DNA from: Pardosa pseudoannulata
Lineage: Eukaryota > Arthropoda > Arachnida > Araneae > Lycosidae
Reading direction: 5' to 3'
Assembly: GCA_032207245.1 (NCBI GenBank)
Contig: CM063506.1
Coordinates: 40,378,842-40,442,841 of the forward strand
Length of the DNA stretch: 64,000 bases
The number at the start of each line of letters is the position of its first letter. Position 1 is the first letter of the stretch. The notes under the pieces are model-generated. The model saw only the letters and a program-made list of their open reading frames with translations, was not told the DNA's origin and did no database searches. This document shows positions 23,601-33,500 of the stretch, piece by piece. The position numbers and the translations under genes were made by a program.

Positions 23601-26600
23601 TGATCCACACTGGACTGTTCGCAGCCTTTTTCCTTATTGTGAAAAAAATTGATGATTTCTTTTTTCTTGTGCTATTCCACCATCTAAATCCCTGACTTCG
23701 CTTTTCTTTTCCATCATTACCTGATGAATTCCTGTGTTGTCTTTATTCAACACATCCCCATCCTTCGTTGATCCATTATTGATTTGTCCTGATCAACCTT
23801 ATTTTCTTCAGGAATAAGCCTTTTGTTCGAATTTATTCTATTCCTTTCCTGAACCCATCTTAATTCTGCCCACAATATCTCTAACTCAAGTGCCCTTTTC
23901 CTTTCTTTTTCCTCCTCAAATAGTTCCTCAATAATTGCCTCTAGAAAACCTCTCGCCATTTCCTGAGCATAATCTTCCCCCTCCACTATAAGCTTTATTA
24001 TCTTGTTCATTTTAAGAGAAACCTCAATCCCAAAATCACAAGGCAGCTGCACCTTCTCTCTTAAAAGTTCAGCCAGGAGTCCCTTCCCGTTTCTTCTTTC
24101 CCAAACAGGAAACCTTGGTTTTAGGGGAGATCAACACCTCTCCCCTCTTTGACCCTTGTCCTTGGGATAGCCGAGATGCCCTTTGATGCCCAGCCGACTC
24201 GGTCACACAAAGCACAATTTCTTTTCTCTGTTGGTGGGTTGACAAAAACGGCACACTTGACACCTCTAATCGCCGGTGTGTCAAAAAGACCGCTACTCGT
24301 ACAATACTGCCATTTTCAATTGTTCAAAAGAATAAAAGTTCTCCCGACCACTGACAGAGACAAATATAATATATATATTTAAAAAAAAAAATTATGAACA
24401 TCATCCTCTCTAATTTCAAATTCATTTTTTTTTCTTTCTGAGTACTCTTTGGTTATTTTTTAGTGTGAGTAGCACTGATGTATTTTACTCTGATCTAACT
24501 GATTGTATCACTTCAAAGTATTATTCACAGGTTCATAAATATTTAATTATTGCAAAGCTATTAAAATAGGTTTTAAAGTCGTCATTGAATGGGATAGTTA
24601 TCACAGTCCATAGAGCAAGCTGTAATTGAAACAAATTAAAAAATGTTGTCACTTTGACCTTTTTGATAAATTTATTACTGTAAAACTTTATTTTAAATGT
24701 TCTTGATATAAATTTATCAATTTTCAATTATTAGAAGTTTTCATAAGAAATACGTATAAAAATGAGAGCAACGTAACTTTAAAAATTTTATAAACACAAG
24801 AAAACTTGACAATAAATCTAATTCACTGCAATATTCAGATTCTAAATTTGAGAATGTTATGTCTGCATATTCTTTATAAAAACAATGATGCCTTTAAAGT
24901 AACTATGATAACCCTACTAAAGTTCTTTAGTCTAAGATTAATAATGTCTTAATTATATCAGAAGATTTTGTTGAAATTGGAAAAACAATTAGTTTTCAAA
25001 CAACTAGTAGTTTGCAGAAAAGCACTTAAAACTGATTTTCTACTTGCATTAAAAATGCTGTAGAATATAAAATTCAAGCAGTTATGTGTAGATAAAATAT
25101 TAGATTTCAATGATATAACAAAGTTTGAAAAACTGAAATTTTGTTGAAATTTACATTTTAAAGGTGTTCAAATACCTTAGTATTTTGCCACCATTTTTTA
25201 TGGTATATTCTCAACACTTTAAAATGACTCTAGAAATTGAGTCATTAATTAAATGATTGGTTATTGAGAAAAGACAATTTATTTAAGAAAATTGATTTTA
25301 AAAAATTCCTGTATATTTTAAAGTTTTGTATTTGATTTAATGTAAAATTATCCCTAATTCTTCGACATTTTTCAACCTGTATTTTTTAAGTCATTTTTAT
25401 TCATATTTAAATTTTATTATTTACAGGTATGTATACAAAAACACAAACTGATATAAATCAATTTTAATATTTCAAATCAAATAAATACTTAAAGGAAAAT
25501 CAAAATTGTAAAAATTTTATATGCTATATTTTGTTATATTTTGCACTAATAGCAACCTTTTTTTACAAACGAGCAAAGCGGAATTCTCATAAAGATGACA
25601 AACCCTACTAAATATATATTTACATCATCATATTCAATATTTATTTTAAAATCATTCTTTAATTATTTCAGATATATTATATAAATGATAAAATTTAATA
25701 TTTTTAGTTGTAGTTTGTAGAGCATTAATATAATCTAAAATATTTTTTATGTTCAAAGAATCTTATTTCAAAAGTAATTCCTACCCTTTTTTCTTTCTTG
25801 TATGAAGTAAAAGGAAATTTTGTAAACACAAAACATTTTGGTACTCAAATTTCAAGGGAAATGTTCATTAAACCATGTCTGAATGAGTTTTGAAAAGTTT
25901 CAGTGTTACATATGCATGTATGTACAAAGTAATTTTAATTTTGTAATGGTGGTTATACATTTTGATCATTTCTGAACTAGCTTTGACTAGTTTCCTCTTG
26001 GTGTGTGTTTACATGTACCTATATATCTCCTGAAAGTTTAAAGAATTTATTTAGGATTTTTATATCTAGTTGTGCACCTTCCCTTTAAAATGCAGTCAGA
26101 ACTCCATATATCAAAAATTTTCAATATAATTTGCATTAACTCTCAGGCATAACTGAAAAATAAGTTAAAAATGTTAGAATTTTGTATTCAGGAAATTATA
26201 ACGTCTAATTGTGCTCCTTCCTCTTTTAATTGCAATCTCCACTCAGTGTGATGAAAAATTTCAGCATAATGTATATTAACATCTTGAAGCATAAATCAAA
26301 AATGAGTAGCCCAAAATATTATGATTTGATGTTTAGGACAATCCAGTTGTGCACCTCCAATTTTGACTGCAATTCGATCTCTATATAATGAAAAATCTCC
26401 ATATAATGACCATTGTTGCTATCTATCTGTGGTAATACAACTAAAAAATATCAACATATTCATATGCATTTGTAACAGTACTTTTTGAACAATTCATCTA
26501 ATGATGCTATTGAAGTCCATGTTTAGAAAACAAAACTAAAAGTGGATTAATTGTAGAGAATAAGTTTGAAGTTTTACTGTTTATTACTGTATTATGTGGA

Positions 26601-27545
26601 GAAAAGAAAGTATTGTAATCACAAAATATTTTGGTTAAAATATTGGTAATTAAGTAATTTTAGGAATTATTTAGAATGAAATATTTATAACAAATTGTCT
26701 GTATAACTAGTAATAATACTTCAGGTCTCTGCCTGATGGCTCTATCTCTACCGCATAGAGCTGTAAGCATTTCCTTTTTTTAGAGGGCAATTTCTTTACT
26801 AGCAATGCAGTTACTTTGAGAAATCTTTTAACGTTGAAATAAATATTCAAATAAAAATTTGTTCTTGTTTATACATTTCATTTTAGTCATTTTTAAAACT
26901 TAAGGCAAATGAGATAAAGGCATTGTAAACAAGTTATTTAAAGGGGCAGAATCATTATAAAAATACTTTTTTATACACTTCTAATTATATTATCTTAAAA
27001 TTTTGTGACACTATACTAGATGTCCTGAATATTTTTTAAACAAAAATTTGAAAAATATATTTTATTAGATCAAAGGTATCAAGTCTTCTTAAAAGTTTAG
27101 ATTATAGTGGTGGTTTGCAGTTATCAAAATAATTTTAGCTAATATGTGTATTTCAATTAAAAATCATACTATATTTGTTTATAGTTTTAAAATACTACAG
27201 TATTATTACTCTATGCATCTCAATAATATTAATGTTGTGCATCGAGTGACACTAATAAGGACTATGGAGTAGTTGTTGGAGGGTAGGCTGTTATCAAAAT
27301 TTTTGTATGAATTTAAAGAAATCAATATTTTGATCATAATGTTCTGTTGTAGTTTCCTAGGCTATGTGGATAAAATTGGAACATCCTTTGAGGCTAGAAC
27401 TATTGCATCTGGATTTGGTGCTCATCTATCTCAGGTAGATTTAAAGTTAAATTTATTGTTTTGGTATTAGTTTGAATTAAATAACTTTAATGAATGTTGT
27501 GTTAAGCTGAAGTTTCATTTTTACAAATTATCAATGTAGGAAGAA

Positions 27546-27590
<45 letters not shown>

Positions 27591-30500
27591 CTAGTCAGTT
27601 ATATGGAAATCATATAAACATGATAGTTAGGTTATATACTATGACTTAAGTTTCAAATGTACTAGGAATTTATAATGTTAAGGATTGGCCAAATATCTTG
27701 TGTAAAAATGGCTAAAACTGCAGAATAAACCCTAGAAAATTATAGTTTTTTTTTTCACAAGTACATTTTTCACAAAAAATAATAATAAAAAAAAACTTGA
27801 AGGTCTAGACAGACCCCTGGTTTTGTATATTTTGTTTTCCCCGTGTATTTATGTTTAAATGTTTTATTTTTTTCGTTACTTTAAAATGATAATTAAATTC
27901 CGTAATTTTAACCATAATTGTTGCCTGAAATAGTTATTTCCTGAAGTCCTGAAATTTTGTTCCTTACCACTACTACCCTTGCATTTTGGGTCTGTAGTAA
28001 AAGTTATCAATAAATTTTGAGAAAACTCAGTTTCCTAGAAAGGTTTTTATTCAATTAAGTAGTGCTCTTTTGATTTAAAATTTATCAAAAAATTTCTTCA
28101 AAAGATGTTTGTAATGTTATTATTGCAATATTTTACTCAATAATTTATTTTTATATATTCACTGTTTTTGTAATACTAAAATAATTTTGTGCATATCAGC
28201 CCTTACTCAGAGATGCTGTGGAAAAGAATCCAGATATTTCTCGAGGTGAAGCTGAAAAGTTGCTGCATGAATGTATGAAAATTCTGTATAAAAGAGATGC
28301 AAGATCATTGCCTAGAGTATGTTACATTATTTTATATAACAATGTGCATTGTTTTCTTTGCTAATTTGTATTTTTTCCGTAATAGCAGCAGGTTAAATTT
28401 AGATGCTTAAGTAAAATGTTAAGTGTATTCTGTGCTTTGAGTTTAAGTTGTATAAAGTATTAAATTTATAATTAGTATTAACACTTTATATACCAGCTGT
28501 AAGTTTAAAAAATTGTATGCATACCTACCAACTTATGTGGTTTAATCATCATTGTATTGCTTTGGGTAACATTGTAAGGTATCCGTTTGCATGTGAAAAT
28601 CATTAATTATTGGGGTTAATTTTGAAATAAAAAATAATTTTGCAAAAATTGAAAAAAAAATTTATTTTTTATAATTTATGTTGAGGGGAAGTGGAATATA
28701 TACAAACAGTATCCATTTGTAATGCAATAGATATTACTTTCCACACTGCAAAAATATTGTCTACTGTTGACATCATGTGGTTTGTGGTCAGATAGAACTT
28801 TAAAATACAAAAGAATTTGCAAAGTTATACCATATGTTATAACAATGCAGAACATAAGAGAATATTCAACAGTGTTCACAAGATAAGAACAAAATTTTCA
28901 TCCTGGATAAAAAATAGAAAGTATATTCATAGTTAAAATGACATACATGAGCATTTTTTAAACAGACCCTTGACAAAGAATTTTTAACCAAGGCAAAATC
29001 AGCCTCATGTAATAATTTAAAACATGGACTATTGATAGATTTTTCAGTAATGTTCTTCTAGATATTGTTTTATTCAGAATTTTGCGAAGATTTCTATTGT
29101 CTATAATTATTTCTATATTGTAAAGATTTTATTAGAGTATAATTGACTAAGATACAAAGTTGTGTATTAAATCATGTGGAAACTTAAACACATAACAGAT
29201 AATATGCATATAAAGTTCTTCACTGATATTTCATTTTTTTAGAAAAAGAGGGGTCAGCATTTAGAAATTTAAGTAATTACATAAAGATTAAAAAATTATA
29301 TTTGCTTTGCATATAGGGGAAAGTAGGAATGGATGGAAAACAAAAACAACATTGTAAGTTTCACAGTAACAAAGTGAAACATTTTAACAAGCTTGAAAAT
29401 ATAAACTTGATGGTAATTATAAAAATGAAAGTTTAAAAAAAATTTACAGTAGCAATAAAAATGTCCCACCCCACTATTATATGAGGGATGGATAGGACAT
29501 GTTTTTAAGTTAAAATATATACATAATTTTCAAAAATATTATGAAAAATAACAAAGATTAAGTCAATCATGTATATAAGCGTTATTGATTTTGATAATAT
29601 CTATTTTACCAAACATACTTTACCAAGTTCACATTAAATGAACATATTCCTGTGCGCAACTAGTTCTACCAACTATTGTTGGTGGGGACAACTTTGCAAC
29701 GATGTCTTTTTTTTTATTAGTGATAAGAGTCAGTTACTTTTGGGAACGTAGTTTCCCATTCGTAAAGTATGAATGCATGTACAGTATGACTCAGGAAGGA
29801 ATGAAGCATGTCCCATCCCTTTCTGCAGCATTTCAATAAATCAGCCTATTACTTGAAGTATGTTACTTTAGTTAGGGTGCTGGCCTTCGGTACCATGGTT
29901 CGTGGGTTCGAATCCCACTGTGGCATGGATGTTCGTAGCCGTTCGGAATCGGCTTTAAGCTGTAGGTCCCAGTCTCATTAGCCGTTGTGTTGCAAAAAGT
30001 AGACCGTAGCACTCAACCAAACCGAAGCATGTTACTTTTAGGCTTAATGAAGTGCTATTTTATAAAAAAATTTAGTGTATGAAAAATCAAAATTTATTAG
30101 GGTAACACCAATGAATAAGATTAAAAATTTGCTTTAAAATAGAGTAGTTATTTATTTTTTATGTTGTAAAATAGTTGTGCCATATAAACTCAATGCTGTA
30201 ACTAAAATGATTCATATTAACAAGTATAGGGCTATGAGTGCTTAATTTGATGAGAGTCAGAAATCAAAAACTATGTTTATGTTAAGTATAATTCCAGATG
30301 TCCCATCCATCTCTATTCTCCCCTAATTCTTAAGCAGTTTTCTTTGAGAAGGATTTATTGAATTATATGTGAAAACTCTCTGTGTGTGTATATTTAAACT
30401 TGGTAATATATTTTCAGCCCTGATTTTTTTTAGTTTTTGCATTTAATATGCAATATTGTAAGATTTTCAAAGTTGATGTGTTGTCAGCTATGTGTATGTG

Positions 30501-33500
30501 TTTTCTGTTTTATAAAATATTTGAAAAAATTCTGGTAGTATTTTTCTAAAAATTTATTCTTTTTTATGTCTAGTATACTATGGGTGTTGTTACTAAGGAT
30601 GGAGTAGATGTATCTGATCCTATTCCAATCACTGTTGACTGGAGTACTGCCCATTATCAAAGGTAACTTATCAGCTGTTTACCAGCTACCTCTATTGTTT
30701 TTATTATAAATTCCTGGTCACCTTTTTAATTTTAAGGGCACAGATGACATTTTGACAGTGTGAATGATTTAATTTAGCATTTTATTTATCCCCGCAAAAT
30801 TTGGTTATAATTATATACTGAACCTTTTTTTATTTAATATTAAAATGTATATAGTTTATATCGAACAGAAACATTTGCCATATATTAAGAGCAGCTGTTT
30901 TATTTTAATCTCTTAATGCTTTAAAGCATCTTATTTTAGATACTGCTAAAAAGATTGCTTTTAGAATTTTTTGTTTTCTTAGATTGTTTTCCTTTTGAGA
31001 GTAAGTAGAAGGAATTTTTATAAAAAAAAAACCTACCAAATTTCAATTAATTTCTATTTATAAATTTTCCGTTTGGATAAAAACTTTGATTTTTCGAACA
31101 ATGCATATAGATTTACTTTTTCTATAGGTACATAGACTGAATTAATCAGAAATTGCTTTATCTTTAAGTTTTTCCGTAATCTGTGCAGTCCATAATCGGC
31201 AGAAATGACTGTCATTAGTTAAGAAATGTTAGAAAGAGTTAAGTGTGAGCCAGCAGGGTTAGCAAGGGTGCATCACAGAAAAACCCACTTGAGTTTTCGG
31301 GTGGGCCCACCAGCAAAAACCTGCAGGGATTTTGTCCAAGATTTGTGACTATTTCAAAAGTTCTTAAATTACAATAATTTACATAAATTGCAGGATTTTA
31401 CCACTGTATTTAAAATCAATCATTTTTGTTATTGCTTATAATTTCATGTAGTAAATTTTTCCATCTATTTTAAAGCTTGCTTTAAACATTTTTTCTGCTA
31501 ATAAATCTTTCATATAAAGTGTCATAACCTAAAATATGTATTCAAATTAAACCATAGCTTGTTTTTTGTTTTTTTTAAGTGAAAGAAATTCACAGTAAAT
31601 GTATGGTATATATACAGTAAAGTGGGCCTGTCACTTAACCTGGCATATGTTTTTATCACGGAAACGTCCTACTACTACTAATTCATATCATTTCGATGCA
31701 ACTGTATTCCTGTTTTTGACCTATTTCGTTACTTTGGAGTCCATTTGCTCATGATCTTTCATAAAATTTTAATCTAACCAATGCAAGAAATATTGGATGA
31801 ACCTGCTTTATTTTTAACAAGCTTTACAATAGCACAGAGGCTACACTCTTGGCTTAATCACATAAAACTGTTAAACAAAATTGAGTTATTTATATTTTAT
31901 ATATCAAACATAAAAATAATAATAATAATAATAGAACAATATTAGACAAGTATTTACAAATGCCCAGAAAAACCTGGGCAGGTTGTGTTTTTGCCAACCC
32001 TGTGGGTCACTTTTCTGAAAGAGGGTTGCAAAATGTTTCTTTATATTTTTTATAGGTTTAAAAGCTTGTCATTAGGTAAGGATTTTGCATTTTATAAAAA
32101 GTAATAAATATCAATAAATTAAAATATTTTATACAATTTTAAATATGTTTCAATACTTAAAATTGTATAAAATATTTTAAATATATCTTCTGTCATATAC
32201 TTACATGAAACACAGTTACAGTTTTAAACTACCTTAATAGGTATTCAATCCTAAAAAAAATTGCTAACTTAATTCTTAATAAGATTTTTTAAAATGTATA
32301 TAAAAAATAAAGTTTTGAGAAAAATTGAAAACTATTTATATGTGTTTTATGTAATTATTAAAATTGTTGTTTTAAAAACTTGTAAGTTCATAATAATTTT
32401 GTTAGAACATTTATTTTTCTTTAATTTTAGACTTTTGTATTTATCATTGCCAATCTAAACAACTTTTAGGGATTGCAACCAACATCATACATTCATCTAC
32501 AACCAGTGTATTTTAAAGAGCAAATCCTATAATAAACTATTTAAGCTCTTCCACCAGTTTGATGTAACTGGTTGCATTATCATTAAAATATATTACTGCA
32601 CCCAAAATACCTAGTTTTATGTGTTATCACAAAAACTGTTTTTGAAATGTGAATTCTTATTCAGTATTTAAAGCTTTGAGTTCTATGTTTACCCATTAGT
32701 ACAGTTTAAAAGTTGTCTATCATTAAGAGATACAAATAATTCTTTCATTTTTAACTGTACACTTTCTGCCAAGGAATATTTATTTGAATTTTTCTCATAT
32801 TATTAAGAATTTATTAAAACTTACACTATCAAATGTTTTAAATTGGTGTACATGGCTCTGTTTACATACTTAAGGCTCTGTTTTAGGTATTTGAATATTA
32901 TTTGGAATTGTCTCAGCTTGCTCTTTTACAAAATCAATGTTTTGAAGCATTTTATATCATTTGTGCCCTTAAGCTGCACTTTTTTCTCTTAAAAATAGTC
33001 AAAGTTAATTTTTAATCATAAATAAGTATGGAATTGTTTTTAGTAAATAATTAATAAAAAATGAAATTCTGAATACAAAAGCATATCTTACCCTGCTTTG
33101 GTTTATTTATTTTGCATATTTTTTAATAATTAAAGATTTCATAAAAGCAATTTGAACAAGTATGCATTCTGTTAGTATTTGTAACATTTAACAGTATTAC
33201 TGTGTCTTGTGTATTGATGTCAGCTTAAAATGAAAAGTTAATATAAGCAGTAATATATTAACTTTAAAAGAATAGGCTAAACAATTGTTTTGTACAATAA
33301 ATTTTTGTAGCTTCATAAAATTTAATTAAAAACTTTGCAGCTACAAATTTGAGTTAAAATCAGTAAGCATGCAGTAAATTAAAAAAAAATATATTCTTCA
33401 GTATAGATGTTATTTCCCACATTGCTTATTACAAAATGAGTTAATTTCAGTGGTACTGAAAAAATAAATTCTCATGTCAGTCTAATCATAAAATGTCAAT

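Larger units (their letters stand above)
7276..27352 (+). other. PSMB4 intron 4, 20 kb, built of nested transposons
   Basis: This single intron accounts for most of the length of the PSMB4 gene. About 8572-24360 is a nest of retroelements, all in minus orientation relative to PSMB4. The flanks 7276-8571 and 24361-27352 are plain AT-rich intron DNA in which I see no gene. Confidence 0.85.

Noticed and set aside
29871..29945. Possible tRNA gene (box B GGTTCGAATCC)
   Set aside because: No cloverleaf: acceptor and anticodon stems do not pair. The element has a SINE body and flanking duplication.
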